A stretch of DNA of 25,350 nucleotides from G963674505 sp964575975 (GTDB lineage Bacteria; Desulfobacterota; Desulfobacteria; Desulfobacterales; SKZT01). Both the position numbers and the translations under genes were made by a program. Below the pieces are notes generated by a model. It saw only the letters and a program-made list of their open reading frames with translations, was not told the DNA's origin and ran no database searches. The stretch spans positions 1 to 25,350 of the forward strand of contig CAZNTU010000070.1 of the NCBI GenBank assembly GCA_964575975.1, in the 5' to 3' direction. This document shows, one piece after another, positions 1 to 6,232 of the stretch; position 1 is the first letter of the stretch, and each line of letters begins with the position of its first letter.

Positions 1-101
1 ACGAGATTATTGCCATATGGTTCCTGTGCCTTCGATCCGATTGCAGCCAAAACGGATGCAATCGACCCAAAAGCGAAAGCGAAATTCGAAAATATTGGGA
101 T

Positions 102-461
102 TTACCGGTGGCGGGAAGGAGGCGCCCGAATAAGGCAGACCGGAAGGCATGCACAATCGGCCCGGCAATCATTGCCGTGCAAAGAAAGAGGGTAGGATCC
201 TTTGTAGAAAACAAGGGGATCCTGCCGATATAAAATGGACGCCAGCTTATCGAAAACGTTTTGCCGGCTTCGCTCTCCGGCGGCCACGAAAACAGGGGAG
301 GAACTCGCCGCTTCAAACGAAAGAAATAGCGGATGCGAGTCTGATCCGAGATTGTCCCATCCGCCTCTTCGCGTTCCGTCAAAATACGAAAAGGGCAGAG
401 CGAATGCCGTAATGCACGCCAGTGCGATCCATACCCGGTATTTGAAAATGGAGCTTAACAT
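102..461 (-). other. Doubtful open frame, possibly remnant of a membrane protein gene
   Basis: A 119-codon frame begins with a hydrophobic stretch (residues about 9-26, WIALACITAFALPFSYF) and ends in a Cys/Arg-rich tail that does not look like a protein end. No Shine-Dalgarno sequence precedes the ATG. In the same direction, a second frame stays open from about 446 to the left edge and contains a hydrophobic stretch (TAMIAGPIVHAFRSALFG). After the stop at 102, the first frame resumes with another one (NFAFAFGSIASVLAAIG). Hydrophobic segments scattered over two frames would fit a decayed membrane-protein gene running off the left edge, but chance is also possible. I recognise no family. Confidence 0.2.
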
Positions 462-633
462 GAACTAAGCCAATACGCTCTTTTTGGGTTCCTGTCCATG
501 GCTTCGTATCCAACAGCGGAAAAGATTAATACAACCATGGATCATTGCAATACCCGGCGAAAAAAATAGATAGCGACGACTTCGACCGCACCTAAAGGTC
601 TTGGTTTAAAAGGGATTGAAAAAAGCCTGACAT

Positions 634-716
634 TATAGTCCCGGTCGAATGACTTGGTACTTTTCTTACCAATTATATTAATAAGGTTAGCATCAAGTCA
701 TATGACCGGGACTATA
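634..716. mobile_element. MITE-like inverted-repeat element (83 bp)
   Basis: The element begins TATAGTCCCGGTC (634-646) and ends with its exact reverse complement (704-716). A second pair of arms, GACTTG (651-656) and CAAGTC (694-699), is spaced four bases inside each end, so the symmetry extends over about 23 bases per side with only two mismatches. The centre is AT-rich. The ends start and finish with TA, as expected for non-autonomous elements moved by IS630/mariner-type transposases, which insert at TA. No transposase lies in the window. It could instead be a structured RNA or a terminator-like hairpin, but there is no adjoining T-tract. It sits in the gene-free stretch 462-794, where I see nothing else. 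Confidence 0.5.
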
Positions 717-794
717 GTTGCGCCTTTTTGCCAAGCGGAAACCGAAGGGATTGTCTCCCGTGCTGTTTGAAAGAAAGGATAACGACCTTTTGGC

Positions 795-1715
795 CTAAAG
801 CAGTTTGGCGATCAGTTCATTGATTTCGCGTTTTTTTCGCATTCCCGAGATCCAATCCTCCGGAACGAAGCCCGAGCCGTGACGCGCGGCGAGGATCATT
901 CCCACCATGACGCCCCTGGCCGAGCTGTCGCCGCCGGCCATTACCGCCTGAACCAAGGCCTCTTCGGGATCGTCGCCGTACTTCGCGATCAGATGAATCA
1001 CCCCCGGAAACACCTGGTTGGTTTCGCAGGCGGAGCCGAAGCGTCCGATGGCCGAGACCGTATCCTGGTCCTTGGATTTCAGCCCGTCGAAAACCCACAT
1101 GGAAACGGGGTTCATCTCGAAGTACTCCGCAGCCGCAGTCTCCTTGATCGCATCGACCGGCGCCGCTCCGTGAAGCACTTGGTATGCGACTCTGGCGAAA
1201 AACTCCGCAGTGTCCAAGGTTGCGGCGTCGTTGTGGGTCATCCCTGTCTGGGTCCGCGCCGCCTGGACCATGCCGTCAAGGTCGTCGGCGTAGAGGAAGA
1301 CGACCGGTGCAATCCGGGACGCGCCCGCGAAGTCGTTCGTGTGCGAACCCGCTTTTTCCGGGGGCTTGCCTTTGGCATAGTAGGCGAGAGTCTTTTTCGT
1401 GGCGCCGTCCATGTATCCGCTGTAGTCCGCGAAAAGGGCGCGCCAGCGTTCCGAGAAATCGCGCGGGTCGAATCGTCCCTTCGCCGCCAGCGATTCCAGA
1501 AGCACCAGCATCTGGTCGCCGTAGTGGGTGAAATCGCCCCGCTCCTTTCCCTTGTGGTAGGAATCGGGGCCGGGCGCGACCAGGCTTTCCGCCCGGCCGA
1601 AACGTTTCGCGATCTCCTCGACGTCGTAGATCCAATGCGCCCCCAGCGCCAGAGAATCCGCCGCAAAGGATGTCAGCAACAGCGCTTTCCTCTTGTCCGT
1701 GAATTTTTCGTCCAT
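795..1715 (-). CDS. ADP-ribosylglycohydrolase family protein
   Basis: This 306-residue protein has the architecture of the ADP-ribosylglycohydrolase fold (DraG/ARH group), all-helical enzymes that remove ADP-ribose from proteins or other acceptors using two Mg ions. Visible are an N-terminal helix resembling the family's GDALG segment (FAADSLALGAHWIY, 17-30) and a C-terminal GGDSSARG (261-268) matching the metal-binding GGDxDT region. The first metal motif, normally TDDT, reads HYGDQ (64-68), so this is a divergent branch and catalytic activity cannot be assumed. The ATG at 1715 is preceded by a strong GGAGG at good spacing. The gene starts directly after the HicA-like relic, in the same direction, possibly sharing its old promoter. 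The precise substrate cannot be predicted. Confidence 0.85.
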   Translation of the reverse strand: MDEKFTDKRKALLLTSFAADSLALGAHWIYDVEEIAKRFGRAESLVAPGPDSYHKGKERGDFTHYGDQMLVLLESLAAKGRFDPRDFSERWRALFADYSGYMDGATKKTLAYYAKGKPPEKAGSHTNDFAGASRIAPVVFLYADDLDGMVQAARTQTGMTHNDAATLDTAEFFARVAYQVLHGAAPVDAIKETAAAEYFEMNPVSMWVFDGLKSKDQDTVSAIGRFGSACETNQVFPGVIHLIAKYGDDPEEALVQAVMAGGDSSARGVMVGMILAARHGSGFVPEDWISGMRKKREINELIAKLL

Positions 1716-1729
1716 GATTTCCTCCTTCG

Positions 1730-1984
1730 GATTTCCATCGAGATTTCGACAAAGGGAATTCCCTGGCGTCTTCCACTTGGTGTTTTTTCGCCTCCTTTTC
1801 AGGATGAGGTCTGTGGAAAAAAGCCGTCATGCCGGAAATAGTCACAGAGAGCCGGGACCCGTCACTTCCGTCACGACTCCGCCCAAGGCGATCAACAAGG
1901 ATTCAATGTCCGCAAACTTGATATTCGCGCGAGTCGGAGTCGTGAAAGCGGCTTGCAACGTTTTTTCCGGTATTTCTTGTTCAT
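1730..1984 (-). pseudogene. HicA-like toxin relic, frameshifted
   Basis: Read in three pieces, the minus strand gives a recognisable small HicA-family (double-stranded-RNA-binding-fold mRNA interferase) sequence. The pieces are MNKKYRK from the ATG at 1984; then TLQAAFTTPTRANIKFADIE and SLLIALGGVVTEVTGPGS in another frame; then GMTAFFHRPHPEKEAKKHQV ending EDAREF at 1756. The FHRPHPxKEA signature is typical of one HicA branch. The first shift lies at a run of six A residues (plus-strand T run 1961-1966). The second is near 1843-1850, where one base is missing from an Arg-Val codon pair and creates an early stop. A third shift may follow EDAREF. No hicB antitoxin is visible on either side. The tail merges with the leader of the ADP-ribosylglycohydrolase gene. 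Confidence 0.6.
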
Positions 1985-2155
1985 ATCTTGTTCGCTAATG
2001 CAATATTATGGGATTCACCCGCTATATCGCGAAGCGGGGCGGGCGTTTCATAATCCCCCGGCACGCGAATCTTCCCTGGATCGGACCTTTTTTCGGTTCG
2101 GTTTTCAATTAATTTTTCACCTTAACACAGTCCCAAATTTTGGAGAGCATCATAA

Positions 2156-2536
2156 TTATAAAAATTTCAACCGGGAAATCAATTCTTCGAAATCGTTTTC
2201 GGGAATTTGTTCCCAAGGCTTTTTCGGGACGAAACGCACTACCGCTTTAATGTCCGGGGAGAATACCTTGCCTGCGTGAAGATCGGGAGTTTCCAGTTTG
2301 TATTTGAATTCTTGGCCGAGGTCGAGCAACAGGTGCAGGTCGTCGTCATCCTCGAGAAGTTCGACGATCAGCATGTTCTTGATCTTGCCGCTTCCTTTCA
2401 TGTGCAGGTTGCCGTCGCGGCCCCGGTATATCTCTATCGTGGCTTCCTCCATCATGGCCGCAGTCTCTCGGGGAGACATCAGGCAAGCCCTTTCGATCCA
2501 ATATTCTCCCTCTCCGAACGGAATCCAGTTATCCAT
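2156..2536 (-). CDS. Hypothetical acidic protein downstream of a zinc-ribbon gene
   Basis: The product is 126 residues and I do not recognise the family. The ATG at 2536 is chosen because GGAG stands nine bases before it; a TTG at 2575 in the same frame would add 13 residues but has no such site. The protein starts MDNWIPFGEGEYWIE, has an acidic centre (ELLEDDDDLHLLLDLG), and a C-terminal part with VRFVPKKPWEQIPENDFEEL. No signal peptide or membrane segment is visible, so it is probably cytoplasmic. It follows the zinc-ribbon gene by 45 bases in the same direction, so the two are probably co-transcribed and may work together. Codon choice resembles the conserved neighbours, which supports a real gene. 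Confidence 0.7.
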   Translation of the reverse strand: MDNWIPFGEGEYWIERACLMSPRETAAMMEEATIEIYRGRDGNLHMKGSGKIKNMLIVELLEDDDDLHLLLDLGQEFKYKLETPDLHAGKVFSPDIKAVVRFVPKKPWEQIPENDFEELISRLKFL

Positions 2537-2581
2537 AGATCGGCTCCAAATCGCAGACGCTGTAAAGGTTGGCAAAAAAAT

Positions 2582-2746
2582 TCATTTGTCCGTCGAATCC
2601 TCCAGAGGTACAAGTACAGCTCCGCAGCCGGGGCATACGGGATCGCCCCGGGAAATGATTCTGGAACGGCAAACGTTCATTTTGTGGTTGCAGTCGGGAC
2701 ATCTCATCATGCATTCCCGGTTTTTCTTTTCATTTTCGTCTTTCAT
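2582..2746 (-). CDS. Small zinc-ribbon protein (54 aa)
   Basis: This short gene has a clear ribosome-binding site (GGAGG ahead of the ATG at 2746). The 54-residue product starts MKDENEKKNRECMMRCPDCN and carries two CxxC knuckles, CPDC (16-19) and CPGC (38-41), separated by 18 residues: a classic four-cysteine zinc ribbon. Such ribbons bind nucleic acid or mediate protein contacts; no further function can be assigned. The stop codon TGA at 2584-2582 overlaps an ATG, but the frame opened by that ATG closes after 18 codons; the real downstream gene starts at 2536. A candidate promoter lies at 2832-2860. Confidence 0.75.
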   Translation of the reverse strand: MKDENEKKNRECMMRCPDCNHKMNVCRSRIISRGDPVCPGCGAVLVPLEDSTDK

Positions 2747-2831
2747 AAAGGGCCTCCTTCATACAAAAGGATAAAGGGACTCCCTCGAACTTTTGAAAAT
2801 CTCGAAGGTCCTCATTGCCGAATTTTCGCAA

Positions 2832-2860
2832 AATGTAAGATTCCCACGTTTTTTTTGCAA
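2832..2860 (-). promoter_or_regulatory. Candidate sigma-70 promoter for the zinc-ribbon unit
   Basis: On the minus strand TTGCAA (2860-2855) is followed after 17 bases by TACATT (2837-2832), each matching 4 of 6 consensus bases. It lies about 85 bases upstream of the zinc-ribbon start. The rest of the 2747-2948 gap shows nothing else I can name. Confidence 0.3.
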
Positions 2861-2948
2861 GACGAGCAAAGAACCCGTCAAGGTACAAATCGTGCCGTTT
2901 CCATTTCCGTCATTCATTGAACCCCCGACCCCCTGAACACAGAACTCC

Positions 2949-2988
2949 AAAAAAAAGGCGGCTCCCCTAAAGGTGAGCCGCCCTTTTT
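2949..2988. terminator. Bidirectional rho-independent terminator after atpE
   Basis: A GC-rich stem GGCGGCTC (2957-2964) pairs perfectly with GAGCCGCC (2975-2982) around a 10-base loop. The left flank is a run of eight A residues (2949-2956), giving a U-tract for minus-strand transcripts leaving atpE. The right flank is a run of T residues (2984-2988), giving one for plus-strand transcripts. It lies 37 bases beyond the atpE stop, so its main role is probably to end the F0 transcript. Confidence 0.85.
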
Positions 2989-3025
2989 AAATTCGCGTAT
3001 CAGGCGTTATTGCTGCAACTGATGC

Positions 3026-3313
3026 TTAGTGGCCGCCGCCGCCCATCAACTCGGCGATCGCGCCGGCTTGCGGATGCGCGTAGATAAGGATGAGCGCGAT
3101 AACCAGCGCGTAGATACACAGAGACTCGATCATGGCCAGACCGATCAGCATGGTAACGGTCACTTTTCCGGAAGATTCCGGATTCCTGGCGATACCCTCG
3201 ACGGCGGATTTGAGGCCAAGGCCCTGTCCGATACCGCAACCGAAAGCGGCGATGGCGATTCCGAAACCAGCGGCGGTAACACTAGCGATAAAAAATTGCA
3301 ATGCAGCGTCCAT
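3026..3313 (-). CDS. atpE: ATP synthase F0 subunit c
   Basis: The 95-residue proteolipid forms the rotating ring of the F-type ATP synthase in the inner membrane. Two membrane helices are joined by the polar loop GIARNPESSGK (about 40-50). The ion-carrying carboxylate is Glu63 in the second helix (GLAMIESLCIYAL). Gln30 in the first helix (GIGQG), plus Ser64 and Tyr68, match positions that coordinate sodium in Ilyobacter/Propionigenium c-rings. The Thr found after the Ser in those proteins is Leu65 here, so the coupling ion is open. The ATG at 3313 follows a strong AAGGAGG. It is the last gene of the F0 cluster, 127 bases after atpB, and is followed by the terminator at 2949-2988. Confidence 0.97.
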   Translation of the reverse strand: MDAALQFFIASVTAAGFGIAIAAFGCGIGQGLGLKSAVEGIARNPESSGKVTVTMLIGLAMIESLCIYALVIALILIYAHPQAGAIAELMGGGGH

Positions 3314-3440
3314 ACTTACTCTTCCTCCTTTTAGAAGTTAATTAAGTTAATGAATTTCGGCTTCTTCCATTATCCCATGTAAGCCGATTTAAAAATGCGA
3401 CTGAAAAAAAATCAAGAACTTACGAACCGAAACTTCCGGT

Positions 3441-4130
3441 TTAGTGAGCGTGCTCCATGGCTCCCGTGAAGTACATGATCGAGAGCAGGAAAAATACGAA
3501 TGCCTGCACCAATGCGACGAAAATGCCCAGGGCCATGATGGGCAACGGGGCGAAGAAAGCGCCGGCGAGGCCGAAGAGAATCGCCAGAACCAGTTCGTGA
3601 CCCATCATGTTTCCGAAAAGACGGAAAGAGAGGGAGAGGATTCTTGCGAGATGGCCGATCAGTTCGATGGGGAAAATGATGGGAACCATCCACCATACTG
3701 GCCCGAGAAAATGTTTGATGTATTTGGGGCCGTGGTACATGACGCCGATCACGTGGGTGAAGATGACGACCACCAGCGCGCAGGACAGGGTGGTGTTGAG
3801 GCTTGCGGTGGGCGGGAAGAATCCCGGGACGAGACCGATCAGGTTGCCGATGAAGATGTAGATGAATATGGTCGCGATCAGCGGAAAGAGCCAGCGCCCC
3901 TCGTCGCCGGTGATGTCCACCATGAAGTCTTCGATGCCCTTGACAATGATCTCGAAGAAATTCTGCCCTTTGGTCGGGACCATCTGAATCCCTTTCGCGG
4001 CAATGGCGCCGAACCCGATCAAAAGTGCCATGACCACCCACGAATAAATGACATGGGGGTAATGGTGCGCAAAATCCCCCAGGCCGATCAACTCAAACAA
4101 CTTGACGAAAAAGAGATAGGGATGTTCCAC
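3441..4130 (-). CDS. atpB: ATP synthase F0 subunit a
   Basis: This 229-residue integral membrane protein forms the two half-channels beside the c-ring. The essential arginine is Arg170 in the helix ARILSLSFRLFGNMMGHE, followed by the conserved Asn and His of this signature. NLIGLVPGFFPPTASLN (about 96-112) is the other hallmark stretch. About five hydrophobic helices are visible, and the length is normal for the short bacterial type. Translation starts at a GTG (4130); the Shine-Dalgarno AAGGAGG lies inside the last codons of atpI, one base separates that stop from this start, and coupling is likely. Its neighbours atpZ, atpI and atpE belong to the same complex; subunits b and F1 must be encoded elsewhere. 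Confidence 0.97.
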   Translation of the reverse strand: MEHPYLFFVKLFELIGLGDFAHHYPHVIYSWVVMALLIGFGAIAAKGIQMVPTKGQNFFEIIVKGIEDFMVDITGDEGRWLFPLIATIFIYIFIGNLIGLVPGFFPPTASLNTTLSCALVVVIFTHVIGVMYHGPKYIKHFLGPVWWMVPIIFPIELIGHLARILSLSFRLFGNMMGHELVLAILFGLAGAFFAPLPIMALGIFVALVQAFVFFLLSIMYFTGAMEHAH

Positions 4131-4131
4131 C

Positions 4132-4518
4132 TTAAGTTGCCTCCTTAAGTATTAAGTTTTTTAGTTCGCACATCGTCGCCACCATAATGCTGGCCACAAC
4201 GACCGACAGGCCGACGAAAAGTCCCAGCGGATTGACGACGTGCTTGGAAATCAAGACGAAAATAACGAATCCGCTGACGAAAAAGCGGATATAATACTTC
4301 ATCAGGACCACGTTGTGCGAGGTCAGGTGCGGCGGCGTAAGAGCCTTTTTCAAAGTCCGGGCCAGAAGATGGAAATTCACCGTTACGATCAGGCCGCCGA
4401 AAAAAATGCCCCTCGCGAAGGCGGGCGAAAAAAACAGAAAGCCGCATATGGTCGTCGCCACGAATAGAACCCAGTTTGTCCATTTTACGCACTTTAAAAT
4501 GCGCTCTTGTATCTTCAC
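4132..4518 (-). CDS. atpI: ATP synthase protein I (c-ring assembly factor family)
   Basis: The 128-residue product has four hydrophobic segments (about residues 14-36, 37-54, 75-93 and 97-116) and lies immediately before atpB, the standard place for AtpI. AtpI proteins help assemble or stabilise the c-ring and are poorly conserved in sequence, so the call rests on topology plus position. The gene starts at a GTG (4518) with only a weak purine-rich site upstream, 22 bases after the stop of atpZ. Its last codons carry the ribosome-binding site of atpB. It is well separated from any F1 gene, as is usual where F0 and F1 genes form two clusters. Confidence 0.85.
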   Translation of the reverse strand: MKIQERILKCVKWTNWVLFVATTICGFLFFSPAFARGIFFGGLIVTVNFHLLARTLKKALTPPHLTSHNVVLMKYYIRFFVSGFVIFVLISKHVVNPLGLFVGLSVVVASIMVATMCELKNLILKEAT

Positions 4519-4540
4519 GGACTGTCTCTTCTTCCGTTTC

Positions 4541-4765
4541 CTACTTCATTTTTCGGGCCTTCTTGATCGCCAGCCCGATGTTCCTGTATCCCGCCAAAAT
4601 TCCCAGTACGAGAAAAATGAGGGTGAACCACGGCGTCGTGTCGAAAACATGTCGGTCCAAATATACCCCCACTGCCAAGCCTATGAAAATCGACAGCGAA
4701 ACCGATAGACCGATGCTGCTGTAATAGGCAAGTTCTTTAAATTGCCGTCTGGTTTCTCTCTTCAT
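4541..4765 (-). CDS. atpZ: AtpZ/AtpI-type F0 accessory protein
   Basis: A 74-residue protein with two membrane helices (about residues 14-33 and 42-61), opening with the basic segment MKRETRRQFKELAYYSSIG. The first helix ends GVYLDRH and the second has the pattern TLIFLVLGILAGYRN, the characteristic shape of the AtpZ (AtpQ) family found in front of atpI-atpB. The family is linked to ATP synthase assembly and, in some species, to magnesium transport. The reading frame extends upstream, but the ATG at 4765 is the natural start because the extra 41 residues are polar and unlike the family. It follows pgeF by 119 bases, a gap with a GGTCC direct repeat and no clear terminator. Confidence 0.85.
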   Translation of the reverse strand: MKRETRRQFKELAYYSSIGLSVSLSIFIGLAVGVYLDRHVFDTTPWFTLIFLVLGILAGYRNIGLAIKKARKMK

Positions 4766-4884
4766 GAAAAAGAACCTTGTTTTTCCTTTGAGTCCGGGCG
4801 GTTCCTCCGGGTTTTCGTCCTGCCCCCTTCGAACAAGTTCGGGACCGGACCGGACCCATTGGGAACAGCCATCTAACACAGGTT

Positions 4885-5706
4885 TCAAACCAAGTCAATG
4901 TAAAATTTCATGGACGAGCAAACTTTTGCAAACTGCTTCATTCCGATGGCCGCGGCGAAACGTCCTGTCACTTTCTCCTTTCTGTACGAGAAAAAAAAGT
5001 CCGTCCGGCATCGGGTGCAAATATGGCTCGTCTCGATGTTTTCCGGCGGCACGCCCTCGGACTTCAACTGGTCCCCGGTCATTTTCCAGAAATCGAAACG
5101 GCGTCCGTCGGTTTTGTATTTCCAAAGGTTTTCGGGGATTTCGTTTTTATAATTGACGAACTCCGCGCAGCAGGGGCCCAGCGAAGGTCCGATACCCGCG
5201 CGGATGTTCTTCGGATCGACCCCGAACCGTTTTTTCATGGAATCGACCGTTTTCCCGGCGATGTTCAGGATGCTTCCCCGCCAGCCGGAATGCACGTTGG
5301 CGGCGACCCGCGACACCGGGTCGTAGAGGAGCACCGCTTGGCAGTCCGCCGTTTGAATTACAAGACTTGCGCCCGGCATGTCCGTGACAAAGGCGTCCCC
5401 CTCGGGAACGGCGGCGCGGTTCCGAAACGTTTCCAGGGGAGCGCCGTCGCCCAGAACCTTTATTTTATCGGAATGCACCTGCCTCAGGCACGCCAGGGGA
5501 AGATCCCCCAGCGCCTTGGACACGACCTCGCGGTTTCGCTCCACGTTGTCCGCGTCGTCCCCTACGCCGAAGCCCACGTTCAAGCTGTCGAACGGTCCTG
5601 AACTGACGCCGCCTTTCCGCGAAAACACGCCGTGGGCAAGCTCCTCGAACCGCGAGAGATTTTCGAACCGGAAGACGGACAGACCGTTTTTATCCTCGAC
5701 GATCAT
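4885..5706 (-). CDS. pgeF: Purine nucleoside phosphorylase/laccase-domain protein (YfiH family)
   Basis: This 273-residue protein belongs to the YfiH/YlmD/PgeF family (multicopper-oxidase-like laccase domain). The family is described as purine nucleoside phosphorylase or adenosine deaminase-like enzymes, and in E. coli as a peptidoglycan editing factor. The zinc ligands are visible: His78 in CLRQVHSD, Cys122 in IQTADCQAVLL, and His139 in NVHSGWRGS. The C-terminal family motifs GIGPSLGPCCAEF (171-183) and SHICTRCRTDFFFSYR (227-242) are intact. The ATG at 5706 overlaps the rfaE2 stop by four bases (ATGA) and has GGAGG nine bases before it, so translation is coupled to rfaE2. Confidence 0.95.
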   Translation of the reverse strand: MIVEDKNGLSVFRFENLSRFEELAHGVFSRKGGVSSGPFDSLNVGFGVGDDADNVERNREVVSKALGDLPLACLRQVHSDKIKVLGDGAPLETFRNRAAVPEGDAFVTDMPGASLVIQTADCQAVLLYDPVSRVAANVHSGWRGSILNIAGKTVDSMKKRFGVDPKNIRAGIGPSLGPCCAEFVNYKNEIPENLWKYKTDGRRFDFWKMTGDQLKSEGVPPENIETSHICTRCRTDFFFSYRKEKVTGRFAAAIGMKQFAKVCSSMKFYIDLV

Positions 5707-6200
5707 CCGTTGCGGCCTCCGTTCCCGTACAGCTCGACTATCCGCCGTATGATTTCCGTGGTCGATTCGCCGGGGACGAATTCGATGCGAACCACCCGTC
5801 CGCCCCTTTCGCGAACCTCCCTCGCCCCGACGATCTTGTCTTCGGACCAGTCGGCGCCTTTGACCAGAACGTCCGGTTCGAGCCGTTCGATCAGACTCAG
5901 AGGGTCGGGTTCGTCGAAAAGGGTTATGTAATCCACGCACTGCAGACCGGCCAAAACCTCGGCCCTTTGCAGTTCGGAAACGACGGGACGCTTCTCTCCC
6001 TTGATCGTCTTCACCGACTTGTCCGAGTTCAGGCCCAGCACCAGGATGTCTCCGCATGCTTTGGCTTTGGTCAAGTAACGGACGTGGCCGACGTGCAGAA
6101 TGTCGAAGCAACCGTTGGTGAAGACGACCGTTTTTCCGGAAGGACGTTGCCGGTCGAGTTCCCGTATCAGCTTTTCGAGCGATAGAATTTTCGATTCCAT
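5703..6200 (-). CDS. rfaE2: D-glycero-beta-D-manno-heptose 1-phosphate adenylyltransferase
   Basis: The 165-residue protein is the stand-alone nucleotidyltransferase equivalent of the C-terminal half of HldE. It joins ATP and heptose-1-phosphate to make ADP-heptose for the LPS inner core, in the cytoplasm. FTNGCFDILHVGH (27-39) is the nucleotide-binding HxGH motif; VKGADW (113-118) and the STTEIIRRI stretch (146-154) are family-typical. No kinase half (HldE N-terminus/RfaE1) is attached, so the sugar kinase must be a separate gene outside the window. The ATG at 6200 lies 32 bases after icd; no good Shine-Dalgarno is visible. Its presence agrees with the LPS-core locus at 11126-20115. Confidence 0.95.
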   Translation of the reverse strand: MESKILSLEKLIRELDRQRPSGKTVVFTNGCFDILHVGHVRYLTKAKACGDILVLGLNSDKSVKTIKGEKRPVVSELQRAEVLAGLQCVDYITLFDEPDPLSLIERLEPDVLVKGADWSEDKIVGAREVRERGGRVVRIEFVPGESTTEIIRRIVELYGNGGRNG

Positions 6201-6232
6201 GCAAGAACCGTTTTCGGGCCGCGAAGGCCGTT

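Noticed and set aside
2759..2950. Minus-strand frame of 63 codons beside the atpE terminator
   Set aside because: No ribosome site, and it lies over the likely promoter region of the zinc-ribbon gene; composition is not protein-like.
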